Part shown: piece by piece, positions 1-8,713 of the stretch
How the letters are laid out: every line of letters starts with the position of its first letter
How positions within the stretch are numbered: position 1 is the first letter of the stretch
Assembly (NCBI GenBank): GCA_016722295.1
Contig: JADKGL010000026.1
Span: forward strand, 477,501-541,500
Origin: Saprospiraceae bacterium
Lineage (GTDB): Bacteria > Bacteroidota > Bacteroidia > Chitinophagales > Saprospiraceae
DNA length: 64,000 nt
Direction of reading: 5' to 3'
Notes under the pieces: generated by a model
The model's input: only the letters and a program-made list of their open reading frames with translations
The model's database searches: none
Told to the model about the DNA's origin: nothing
Translations under genes and position numbers: made by a program

Positions 1-528
<528 letters not shown>

Positions 529-638
529 CCTTTTTTTTCATATCATAAATATCATTTTCTCTCCAACCTTTTTTTTATTCAATTAATGTATTGAGTAATT
601 TATTAAAATATATTCTGGATAAAACCAGAAATAAGACT

Positions 639-747
<109 letters not shown>

Positions 748-760
748 TTTTTTAAAATAA

Positions 761-793
761 GCCTTGCACTTTATTGTGTCAAGGCTTTTTTTA
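761..793 (+). terminator. Rho-independent terminator of the rRNA operon
   Basis: GCCTTGCAC and GTG(T)CAAGGC form a stem with a short loop, followed directly by seven T. It is placed 14 bp after 5S, as expected for the end of the rRNA transcript. Confidence 0.85.
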
Positions 794-887
794 TTTATGT
801 TACTCATCTTCCCCAATTTGTTTACTTCATCTTCCTTACTAATTTATTTTATAAACTTCATTTTTAAATTTTATTCTTAGATTAAAT

Positions 888-895
888 TATTTTTG
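888..895 (+). promoter_or_regulatory. Bacteroidota -7 promoter element (TATTTTTG)
   Basis: TATTTTTG matches the TANNTTTG consensus of the Bacteroidota primary sigma factor. Transcription would start near 902, giving a leader of about 19 nt before the ATG at 921. No clear -33 TTTG is visible. Confidence 0.5.
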
Positions 896-920
896 TAGAT
901 TTGATCTCAAATTAAATAAA

Positions 921-2990
921 ATGAATAAAGCTTTACAAATTGTTTCTTTCTTTCTATGCCTCAATATGGCTTGGGCACAAGTTCCTAAAAAAGTGATATT
1001 AGAACATTTTACTAATACTTCTTGTGGACCATGCGCGACCCAAAATCCTGGATTTGAGAGTAATATACTAAGTCCAAATAATTTTTTTGTTCGCCATATT
1101 TCTTATCATCCTTGGTGGCCAAGTAACCAAGATCCATTTTACTTGTACAATGTAGGTTCTAATACAGTTCGTACACAATATTATGGTGTCACTGGAGTAC
1201 CTGATGTCGCTGTCAATGGAAATAGAGCTCAAGGTCAACCAGCTTCAATAAGTCAGGGTCTTATGGATCAAATTGCTGCAGAAACTAGCCCTTTGGCAGT
1301 AGAAGCAACTATGATAGACAAAGGTCTAACTAGAGATTTGGTGATTAAAGTGAAGACTGTAGGTCAAAAACCTGCGGGTGATTTTGTCTTACATACTGTT
1401 TTAATTGAAAAAGAAGTAAACTTTACCACTCCTGCTGCAAATGGAGAAACTCATTTCCCTAATGTAATGAGAAAAATGTTTCCAGATGAAAATGGTACTC
1501 CTATAAATCTTGCTGAGCAAGGAAGTGAGGCAACAGAAACATTTACTTATACTGAAGATTCAGATTTGCAATTGGATAAATTAGAAGTAATTGCCTTTAT
1601 ACAGAATACTGCAACGAAAGAAATTTTAAATGTAGGCTCAACTTTTGATGGAAGGACTGAAGTAATTAAAACACCAACGGCTAAAGTTCAAAATTTGGCA
1701 AGTAATCAATCGCATATTTTTACTTATGAAATGGTAAACAATAATGCTATTGCTGATGAATTATCATTAAATTTAGTATCAGATGCTCCTAGTGATTTTG
1801 GAGTTGAAATATTTGTAGCTGGTGTTTCTTTTGGCAAAACAGCTAAAGTTGCTGTAAATGCTGGAGAAAAGGTCTTAGTTGAAGTTAAAGTTGTAAGTGG
1901 TGCGACCAGTGCAATTGTTACAAACAAATTGGCTGTCCAGTCTAAATTAAATGAAAACTTAGGTTTAAATCCTGCAAATTATAGCTCTTACGTAATATCA
2001 AATGTTGAAGACTTTATTATTAACAATAGTGTTGCAGCTGCTACAGGAGTGTTCCCAAGTAGTTGGTCAAAATTGATCACAGATCCTTTTGTTGCAAATA
2101 ATAGCAAAAAACATGCAAATGGAAATGAATCTATTTTTCTAGAAGCTGCGGCAACAAATCAATTAGCTGGAGTAAAACATATTTATTTTAATGCGGGTTG
2201 GACTTTCCCTGCTTTGACACCAAAACTAGCAACTGTGTTGCAAGATTTGGCTTCAAAAGGTGTAAATATTTTGATCAGTGGACAGGATGTAGCTTGGGCT
2301 TCTTTTGATCCAGCTACTCAAGCTGATCCTTATAGAAGTGTTGAAGCAATTAATTTCAGTAAGAATATCATGGGTGTAGACTATATCGATGATGGTGCAT
2401 CAACCCTGACTGGACTTGTACCTGTAAAAACAGATTTACTTTACGGCTCAATTGCGCAATCTACGATTAAAGCATTTTATACTTCAACATATTTCTTTCC
2501 AGACAGAATAAAACCATCTCCTGCAGGAAAGACTATATTTACATATAATGGTTCAACAAATGTAGCTTTGAATTCAGCTGCTATAAGAAATAATAGTGGC
2601 GTAAATCGAACTGTTTGGTTAGCTCCTGGTATAGAACAGTTGAATGCAACCACTGCTGCATTGTTTATGGATGTGACATACAAATGGTTCCATGGAATTA
2701 TTTCTTCAACAGAATTTGACAATGCATTACAAGATATTACAATTGGACAGAATCAACCGAATCCTTCAGCTATATCAACTGTAATTCCCGTAACTGGTAT
2801 TGCGAATGATAATATGAATCTTGAAATTGTTGATATGATTGGACAAAAAGTATATACTACTCCTTTGCAAATTGGTCAACAAAATGTCGAAGTAAATACT
2901 TCATTATTTGGTAGTGGCGTGTATTTTTACTCTATCACAGATGGTAAAAATGCAACAAGATCAAAATCAATGATTGTATCAAATAAATAA
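921..2990 (+). CDS. Omp28-related thioredoxin-fold protein with T9SS sorting tail
   Basis: 689 aa secreted protein. Residues 1-20 form a signal peptide ending near AWAQ. It is followed by a thioredoxin-like region with a CGPC active-site motif (Cys35, Cys38), typical of the Omp28-related family of Bacteroidota surface proteins. The middle (about 250-600) is beta-rich with no enzyme motif I recognise. The last ~80 residues are a T9SS type A sorting domain (NQPNPS, then GVYFYSITDG and a basic end). Inference: it is exported to the surface by T9SS, where the CxxC may be redox-active. It is a monocistronic gene with its own promoter, ending at a terminator shared with the convergent dcd gene. Confidence 0.85.
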   Translation: MNKALQIVSFFLCLNMAWAQVPKKVILEHFTNTSCGPCATQNPGFESNILSPNNFFVRHISYHPWWPSNQDPFYLYNVGSNTVRTQYYGVTGVPDVAVNGNRAQGQPASISQGLMDQIAAETSPLAVEATMIDKGLTRDLVIKVKTVGQKPAGDFVLHTVLIEKEVNFTTPAANGETHFPNVMRKMFPDENGTPINLAEQGSEATETFTYTEDSDLQLDKLEVIAFIQNTATKEILNVGSTFDGRTEVIKTPTAKVQNLASNQSHIFTYEMVNNNAIADELSLNLVSDAPSDFGVEIFVAGVSFGKTAKVAVNAGEKVLVEVKVVSGATSAIVTNKLAVQSKLNENLGLNPANYSSYVISNVEDFIINNSVAAATGVFPSSWSKLITDPFVANNSKKHANGNESIFLEAAATNQLAGVKHIYFNAGWTFPALTPKLATVLQDLASKGVNILISGQDVAWASFDPATQADPYRSVEAINFSKNIMGVDYIDDGASTLTGLVPVKTDLLYGSIAQSTIKAFYTSTYFFPDRIKPSPAGKTIFTYNGSTNVALNSAAIRNNSGVNRTVWLAPGIEQLNATTAALFMDVTYKWFHGIISSTEFDNALQDITIGQNQPNPSAISTVIPVTGIANDNMNLEIVDMIGQKVYTTPLQIGQQNVEVNTSLFGSGVYFYSITDGKNATRSKSMIVSNK

Positions 2991-3018
2991 TTCGGATCGA
3001 ATTAAACGATAATAAAAA

Positions 3019-3043
3019 AGGCTCCATTTGGAGCCTTTTTTAT
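3019..3043. terminator. Bidirectional terminator
   Basis: GGCTCC-ATTT-GGAGCC hairpin flanked by an A-run on the left and a T-run on the right, so it can work in both directions. It sits between the convergent Omp28-like gene and dcd. Confidence 0.85.
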
Positions 3044-3046
3044 TTA

Positions 3047-3583
3047 CTAGAATTTATTTTTCCACATCATACTTTCTACAGGCAAATGGGTTCTTTGATT
3101 GTATTTAGCATTTTGTTTTTTGTTGTAATAGTTTCGAATGTCTCCTTCTACTGCAAAATAAATTAATTGACCGATTGGCATTCCTGCATATACTCTTACT
3201 GGCTGAACGCAGCTGATTTCTAGGGTCCATGTGTTGCAAAATCCAACATCACCTTTTCCTGCAGTGGCGTGAATATCTATACCCAATCTTCCTATACTCG
3301 ACTTACCTTCGAGAAAGGGCACTGCATGGTGTGTCTCTGTATATTCTTCAGTTACACCTAAATAAAGAGTTCCTGGTTGCAATACAAATCCTTCATCTGG
3401 GATTTCAAAATGATTGATTTTGTTGTGTGATTTTGCATCTAATTCGCGACTTTCATACACTGCTAAATGTTTACTCAAATGCACATCATAAGAATTTGTC
3501 CCGAGACAATCTTCCCTATAGGGTTCTATGACAATATCTTTTGTGAGTAATGCTTCTCTAATTTTTTGATCGCTTAAAATCAT
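3047..3583 (-). CDS. dcd: dCTP deaminase
   Basis: 178 aa, normal length for Dcd. It deaminates dCTP to dUTP, which feeds dTMP synthesis after dUTPase action. The active-site block EGKSSIGRLGIDIHATAGKG spans residues 92-111. Ser95, Arg99 and Glu122 have the same spacing as E. coli Dcd Ser111, Arg115 and catalytic Glu138. The protein is trimeric and cytosolic in the family. It is the last gene of a three-gene operon (SDR, IYD-like flavoprotein, dcd), only 15 bp after the previous stop. No strong Shine-Dalgarno sequence is visible, which is usual in this phylum. Confidence 0.95.
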   Translation of the reverse strand: MILSDQKIREALLTKDIVIEPYREDCLGTNSYDVHLSKHLAVYESRELDAKSHNKINHFEIPDEGFVLQPGTLYLGVTEEYTETHHAVPFLEGKSSIGRLGIDIHATAGKGDVGFCNTWTLEISCVQPVRVYAGMPIGQLIYFAVEGDIRNYYNKKQNAKYNQRTHLPVESMMWKNKF

Positions 3584-3598
3584 GAATTTAAATTTGGA

Positions 3599-4264
3599 TT
3601 AATCAAATCGAACACATATTTCATCCAGTTTCTTTCTTTGGATGTCTGGCACCATAACATATTCGGCAGGATAGCCAATTGGAATTAAAAGAAAAGGTTT
3701 TTCATTTTCTGGTCTTTGTAAAATTTCTTGCAAAAAATTCATTGGTGAAGGTGTATGAGTCAAACAAACTAGACCACATTGATGAAGTGCCGCTATTAAA
3801 AAACCACATGCAAGACCTACAGATTCTTGTACATAATAATTTTTTCTTTTTTCGCCATGAATGATATCATAAGATTTTCTAAAGACGACTATTAAGTATG
3901 GCGCTTTTTCTAGGAACTCTTTATGTTCATCTGTACCCAGTGGGGCTAAATCTTGAAGCCATTCTTTTGACATTCGAATGTGGTAATTATCAAATTCTTC
4001 TTTTTCCGCGGCTTCTCTTATTTTTTTCTTGATTTCCTTATTTGACACAATGCAAAACACCCAAGGTTGTTTATTGGCTCCAGATGGTGCCGTATTAGCA
4101 GTGAGAATGCATTGCTCGAGGATTTTAATATCAAATGTTTTATCTGAAAATTCTCTAACTGTCCGACGATCATTCATATATTGATAGTATTCTTGAGCAC
4201 GGGCAGCCATTTGCTCTTTGTCGAATACTTTTGGGTGGTATTTTATAAAAGGAAAATCTGGCAT
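3599..4264 (-). CDS. Iodotyrosine deiodinase-like nitroreductase family flavoprotein
   Basis: 221 aa FMN-dependent nitroreductase-fold protein. Seen: the FMN phosphate-binding RRTVREF at 33-39, APSGANKQPW at 59-68, and the glycine-rich VQESVGLACG. The lid residues Glu90, Tyr94 and Lys115 have the same spacing (4 and 21) as Glu157, Tyr161 and Lys182 of human iodotyrosine deiodinase, which hold the zwitterion of halotyrosine. Known: bacterial homologues such as the one from Haliscomenobacter dehalogenate halotyrosines reductively. Inference: this is a halotyrosine dehalogenase rather than a general nitroreductase. Its ATG overlaps the stop of the upstream SDR gene (TAATG), so the two are translationally coupled. 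Confidence 0.85.
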   Translation of the reverse strand: MPDFPFIKYHPKVFDKEQMAARAQEYYQYMNDRRTVREFSDKTFDIKILEQCILTANTAPSGANKQPWVFCIVSNKEIKKKIREAAEKEEFDNYHIRMSKEWLQDLAPLGTDEHKEFLEKAPYLIVVFRKSYDIIHGEKRKNYYVQESVGLACGFLIAALHQCGLVCLTHTPSPMNFLQEILQRPENEKPFLLIPIGYPAEYVMVPDIQRKKLDEICVRFD

Positions 4265-4965
4265 TATAAATCACCTAATTGTGGTCGTAAAATAATATCT
4301 TCAACAACAGCTGATGGACTTAATTTCAAGCTTGCCGCCATCATGATTCCAATATCATCAGCTTGCATTAGACGCTCATTTGGCAGATCTACACCTTTCC
4401 AAGAATCTGTCCATGTCGCACCTGGTAATACAGAAATTACTTTAATACCAGATTCTTTCAGTTCTTGACGCAAACATTTGCTAAAACCATACAAAGCGAA
4501 TTTTGAGATACAATAATCACTACCATTTGGATAAGAATCTAAACTTGCTATGGAGCAAATGTTAAAAATTGCTCCTGATTTTTTTGTCAATAAATGTGGC
4601 AATAATTCTCTCGTAAGGTAATAAGCGCTGAAGAAGTTGGTATCCATCATTTTTTCAAGATTGCCAACTGCAGAATTTTTTATTTCACCTGGTAAAAAAA
4701 CTCCAGCATTGTTTACTAGGATATCAATATCAATTTTTAATGTGCGAATGAAGGTCATTAATGTTTTGATCCCAGCTTGAGTAGAAACGTCTGCAGCTAA
4801 AATATGTATCGTAATACTTGGCTGTAGTAATTTAATTTCTTGTTTTACAACAGCGAGATCTCTGAGTGTTCTCGAGACCAAGACAAGGTCGCAACCTTCA
4901 TTTGCAAACGCTTTGGCAATAGCTCTTCCTATTCCTTTACTCGCACCAGTAATTAATGCATTCAT
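4264..4965 (-). CDS. Short-chain dehydrogenase/reductase (SDR), FabG-like
   Basis: 233 aa classical SDR, an NAD(P)H-dependent oxidoreductase with a Rossmann fold. The cofactor motif TGASKGIG is at 6-13, NNAG at 85-88, and the catalytic triad is Ser138, Tyr151 and Lys155 (YxxxK). The size fits 3-oxoacyl-ACP reductase-like or sepiapterin reductase-like enzymes; the substrate cannot be read from the sequence. It is the first gene of the operon with the IYD-like flavoprotein and dcd. An ATAATTTG just upstream of the ATG is a near match to the -7 promoter element. Confidence 0.88.
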   Translation of the reverse strand: MNALITGASKGIGRAIAKAFANEGCDLVLVSRTLRDLAVVKQEIKLLQPSITIHILAADVSTQAGIKTLMTFIRTLKIDIDILVNNAGVFLPGEIKNSAVGNLEKMMDTNFFSAYYLTRELLPHLLTKKSGAIFNICSIASLDSYPNGSDYCISKFALYGFSKCLRQELKESGIKVISVLPGATWTDSWKGVDLPNERLMQADDIGIMMAASLKLSPSAVVEDIILRPQLGDL

Positions 4966-5005
4966 GGTGCAAATTATGAAAAATTTATAAATTTATTGCA
5001 GACTC

Positions 5006-6988
5006 TTATTTTTCCACTATTAATTTTCCAGAGATTTGCTTTCCATTTGCAAGTACTGCAGTGTAAAAATAAATGCCATTGCTCCATCCTGAAATATTGT
5101 AATTGCCTTTCGATTCTTCAATTACTTTAAGCTCCGTGCCAAGTTCAGAAAAGAATCTTAGACTATGAAATTCTAGTTTTGACTGAACTGTAAAGTAGCT
5201 TGATGTAGGATTTGGAAGTAAATAAAATTCATTTAGTAAAGCAATCTCTTGATCATATTTTCTTTCTAACACTAATGCTTGGTCATTGCCATTAGGCAAG
5301 TATATTTCTGAATCGATTCTTCGGCTGAGAGAAAAATTTAACTCATTATTTGGCTCCAAAAATTGAATTGTAAACAATGGTTTAGCTCTTTCAATTGAAA
5401 GCAATTCTCCAGTACTCCAACTTATATTCAACTGATGATCATTTGTCCGATAAATAAATTCTTCAGCAATTTGGGAGTTGATGATTTTCCATGCAGAAGG
5501 AAAATTGATTGAAAGCTGTAGGCCTTCGATCGATTGAATATTTTCTACGAAAAAATCAATAGATTTTGTTTGATCTGCATTAGTATAAATTTTATACTTA
5601 AGTGGCATTTCATTTTTTTGTGAGCGCACATCTGCTTCATCTGTTTGAAAATTAGATCCTTTGTAACTAAAATCTACATCTCCAATTTTGAGTACCAATA
5701 CGTCAATATTCTGTTTAGGAAATAAAGTGATATTGCTTCCTTTAAATCCAATTTCTTTTAAGGTTGTATTTGGCGTAATCACAGATAAATAATCGGTACG
5801 AATAAATGCCCATGGATCCACTTTTGTAAAATTTGGAATTACACCTAAAATCAATTTTCGGATTTCAACAATATCAGAACCAGCCACATTGTGATTTCCC
5901 AACGCATCAGCCGCATATATGCTCAGTGTATCTTTAAATTTTTGAACGCCCAGAATATGCTTTTGAATCAGCAAGATATCTTTTGTAGAAGTGCCGACTA
6001 ATGGGTCCTTCAGTTTTCTAAAATTGTAAGCATAATACCCAGGATTGTTTTTCTTTAGATTGAATGCATATTGGAGCACTTGAGGCCTCGAAATACAAGA
6101 ATTTGTAATGTTTGATTGGTCGTTAAAAAGTAAAGAGTCAGGATAAACATGGTATCCGTTTTTTGTCAAAATACGGCCACCAACATCTGCGATTTCACCA
6201 ATGTTTTGTAAAAAATATAATCGAATACTAGGACAATTAAATCGATCAGTCATTGTGACTTGGTAAGATCCCGCAGGTTTACCATAAAGTGTAGCAACAG
6301 AGTCGCCACTATTCCATTTATAATTGTAAGGACCAAATTCACCTTTTGCAATTAATTCAATGGAACCATCATTATTACATACTCCATCAGTGCTCAATAC
6401 GTCATGTGCAAAACTATCTTCATAACCATTCAGGGTAAGATTCGTCGTCAAGGTACGAAATGCAGGAGAACAAAGATCTTTCACTGTCCACGTCCGCAAT
6501 ATTCTCATAGGGTTTATGCAACGTTTTACCAACAATGAATCTTTGAATGTAATTTGAACACTTGCTAAATTTTGATTGGTATTCAATAATAAAGCAGAAA
6601 AAACATTGTTTAATGGATACAAGATGGTAGTGTCTTTTGGCACTCGTATAAAATTAATATCGATGTGTTTTACTGTAATGATCTGCGTGCAACGCTGTTG
6701 ATCGCCTAAACTATTTTTCACGGTAAAAAATCGTGTGACTTGATCTTGCTTGGCAGGGCACTTCCCTTTTGAATAAACATCAAAATACGAGACTGTGATC
6801 GTACCACCTGTGTTATTGATGATTTTTGGCCAGCCTGTTGTAGCTGAATCTAATTTGCTTCCTTCAGTAACTGTGATAGTAGGTGCACATTCAATTTCTA
6901 AGGCTTGACCCGAATCTGAATTTGCATATAATATATTTGCACAAATTATATATGTACAGAAACTTAAGAGCTTCAACTTCCTTTTCAT
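5006..6988 (-). CDS. T9SS-sorted protein with SprB-type repeat and dockerin-like region
   Basis: 660 aa secreted protein. Residues 1-22 look like a signal peptide. Residues ~200-260 hold a SprB-like repeat (GVCNNDGSIELIAKGEFGPY, KWNSGD, AGSYQVTMTD). At ~315-395 there are two dockerin-like helices (DILLIQKHILGV and DIVEIRKLILGV) separated by a loop with Asp and Asn, resembling the paired Ca-binding helices of type I dockerins. The C-terminal ~75 residues are a T9SS type A tail (LPNPTSSYF...GWSNGIYFY...GKLIVEK). Inference: a cell-surface adhesin or matrix protein. No enzyme domain was seen. Confidence 0.8.
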   Translation of the reverse strand: MKRKLKLLSFCTYIICANILYANSDSGQALEIECAPTITVTEGSKLDSATTGWPKIINNTGGTITVSYFDVYSKGKCPAKQDQVTRFFTVKNSLGDQQRCTQIITVKHIDINFIRVPKDTTILYPLNNVFSALLLNTNQNLASVQITFKDSLLVKRCINPMRILRTWTVKDLCSPAFRTLTTNLTLNGYEDSFAHDVLSTDGVCNNDGSIELIAKGEFGPYNYKWNSGDSVATLYGKPAGSYQVTMTDRFNCPSIRLYFLQNIGEIADVGGRILTKNGYHVYPDSLLFNDQSNITNSCISRPQVLQYAFNLKKNNPGYYAYNFRKLKDPLVGTSTKDILLIQKHILGVQKFKDTLSIYAADALGNHNVAGSDIVEIRKLILGVIPNFTKVDPWAFIRTDYLSVITPNTTLKEIGFKGSNITLFPKQNIDVLVLKIGDVDFSYKGSNFQTDEADVRSQKNEMPLKYKIYTNADQTKSIDFFVENIQSIEGLQLSINFPSAWKIINSQIAEEFIYRTNDHQLNISWSTGELLSIERAKPLFTIQFLEPNNELNFSLSRRIDSEIYLPNGNDQALVLERKYDQEIALLNEFYLLPNPTSSYFTVQSKLEFHSLRFFSELGTELKVIEESKGNYNISGWSNGIYFYTAVLANGKQISGKLIVEK

Positions 6989-7289
6989 AAGATTTGCTTT
7001 ATCTATGTCAATATATAACTAAATCCTAACAATTAACATATGCTGCTTGTATTTCAATCTTATTTTTTTTTATTATTTTAAAATATAATATATTTAGTTC
7101 TGAAATCAAATTATATACCAATTCATTTAAGTTATATAGAAAGAAAAAATATATTTAATTTTTTTTGTGATTTTGACAAAGTAGATAGCTTAATGGATTA
7201 CTTTTGATTTATATAGTATTAAATGAACAGTCTTATTTGGTTTAGTTATATATAGTATTTTTATATTATACAATAAATTTTTTAGTGTC
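6989..7289. other. AT-rich divergent intergenic region
   Basis: About 300 bp of very AT-rich DNA between two divergent genes. Apart from the promoter for the retropepsin gene at 7172-7206, I see no ORF, repeat or RNA structure. Confidence 0.6.
7172..7206 (+). promoter_or_regulatory. Promoter: TTTG -33 and TACTTTTG -7
   Basis: TTTG at 7172-7175 and a perfect TANNTTTG (TACTTTTG, 7199-7206), 23 bp apart. This fits the Bacteroidota consensus. It would drive the retropepsin-PDZ gene with a leader of about 75 nt. Confidence 0.55.
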
Positions 7290-8492
7290 GTGAAGATCAT
7301 TATTTCTTTCTGTTTTTATTTCATAACTGCTGTAAGCACAAATGCTGCATCAAATGAACCAATTAAAATTCCTTTTCGTTATATCCAGTCATTTATTTTA
7401 ATAGATATTAAGTTAGAAGGTGTGATTCCAATGACTTTATTATTTGATACTGGAGCGGAGCATAATATTTTTTTTGATAAAATTTATTTTTCGATATTTA
7501 GCGATGTTTATCAACGCGATGTCAGCATTTTAGGCTCAGATCTCAATGAGAAAATTCCAGCTAAAATAACAAGACCCTTGAATATAAAAGTTGCTGAAAA
7601 ATTTGAACAAAAAGTAGAATGTATAGTACTTGATAAAGCCCAAATAAGCTTGAGTCAGATCGTTGGTGTAGAAGTACATGGAATTCTTAGTGCGAGTCTA
7701 TTCAAAGAGTATAAGATTGCAATCGACTACAGCAAAGGACAAATTACTTTATATAAAAAACTATCAAACTATACTGTGTCAAAATACACCAAACACAATA
7801 TTTCTATAAGTAAAAATAAACCATATATTTCTTGCCAGATTAGAATGCCTAACAAAGAAAAAAAATCATTCAATCTATTACTAGATTCAGGGGCAGCGAT
7901 ATCTGCAATGCTTTATGCAAACGTAGATACTTCAATTCATATTCCACAGACTGTAATACCTAGTTATCTTGGTTCAGGTCTCGGTGGAACATTGCATGGA
8001 GTGTCTGGAAGATTAGAAGAGTTCTGTATGGACAGCAGCTATTGTATTTACAACCATATTTATAGTTTTCAAATCAATAAGTCTGAGTTTTTTCTTCATG
8101 AAACTAACATCAAACAAGGCATCATTGGCAATCATATTTTAGAAAAATTTGCAATCATTTTGGATTTTTCGAATCAAGTAATTTATTTAAAACCAAATAG
8201 GAAATTTAAAAAAATTCCTAATTATGATAAAAGTGGATTGTATCTTTCTAAAGGTGGAAAAGAGTTAAGAAAATTTTACGTACAAAATATTCTACCGAAT
8301 AGTCCAGCTGATGAGTCTAAAATCAAGGTTGGTGATGAAATCATCTCTATTAATAGACTACCTTCATCGTTTTACTCTTTGCAAAAAATCCAAAATATAC
8401 TTTCAAAAAAAGAAGGTAAAGTAGTAGCACTTAGGTTCAAAAGAAATAGCATAGTTTATTCAACCAAATTAGTTTTAAAAGAACTCATTTAA
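7290..8492 (+). CDS. Retropepsin-like aspartic protease with C-terminal PDZ domain
   Basis: 400 aa. A signal peptide (1-20) is followed by two aspartyl-protease half domains, each with its catalytic triplet: Asp53-Thr-Gly and Asp199-Ser-Gly. A PDZ domain (about 315-400, NILPNSPADESKIKVGDEI) ends the protein. Known: this domain order is found in Bacteroidota secreted retropepsin-like proteins; substrates are unknown. The start is GTG at 7290, chosen because it gives a clean signal peptide and no upstream ATG is in frame. Inference: periplasmic or outer-membrane protease acting on exported proteins, with the PDZ holding the C-terminus of a target. Confidence 0.82.
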   Translation: MKIIISFCFYFITAVSTNAASNEPIKIPFRYIQSFILIDIKLEGVIPMTLLFDTGAEHNIFFDKIYFSIFSDVYQRDVSILGSDLNEKIPAKITRPLNIKVAEKFEQKVECIVLDKAQISLSQIVGVEVHGILSASLFKEYKIAIDYSKGQITLYKKLSNYTVSKYTKHNISISKNKPYISCQIRMPNKEKKSFNLLLDSGAAISAMLYANVDTSIHIPQTVIPSYLGSGLGGTLHGVSGRLEEFCMDSSYCIYNHIYSFQINKSEFFLHETNIKQGIIGNHILEKFAIILDFSNQVIYLKPNRKFKKIPNYDKSGLYLSKGGKELRKFYVQNILPNSPADESKIKVGDEIISINRLPSSFYSLQKIQNILSKKEGKVVALRFKRNSIVYSTKLVLKELI

Positions 8493-8689
8493 AAAATTCT
8501 GATCAAATAAGTTTAAAGCTTCTTTCTAGAATTTTAACCGTGATTATATTCAAAATAATCTAACAAAAAAATTGAGTAGATTCGCAATTTCATAAAGACA
8601 TATTTTTTAAATCTACTCTATATCTTGTTGGTTTAGGTTAAAAATCGGTTGTTTTAAAGTAAAATTTCAGATACTGACGTAAAAGGCTG

Positions 8690-8697
8690 TATCTTTG
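8690..8697 (+). promoter_or_regulatory. -7 promoter element (TATCTTTG)
   Basis: Perfect TANNTTTG match 16 bp before the purF ATG, predicting a leader of only about 10 nt. No good -33 element is seen. Confidence 0.55.
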
Positions 8698-8713
8698 CAA
8701 TGCAATTTCTAAT

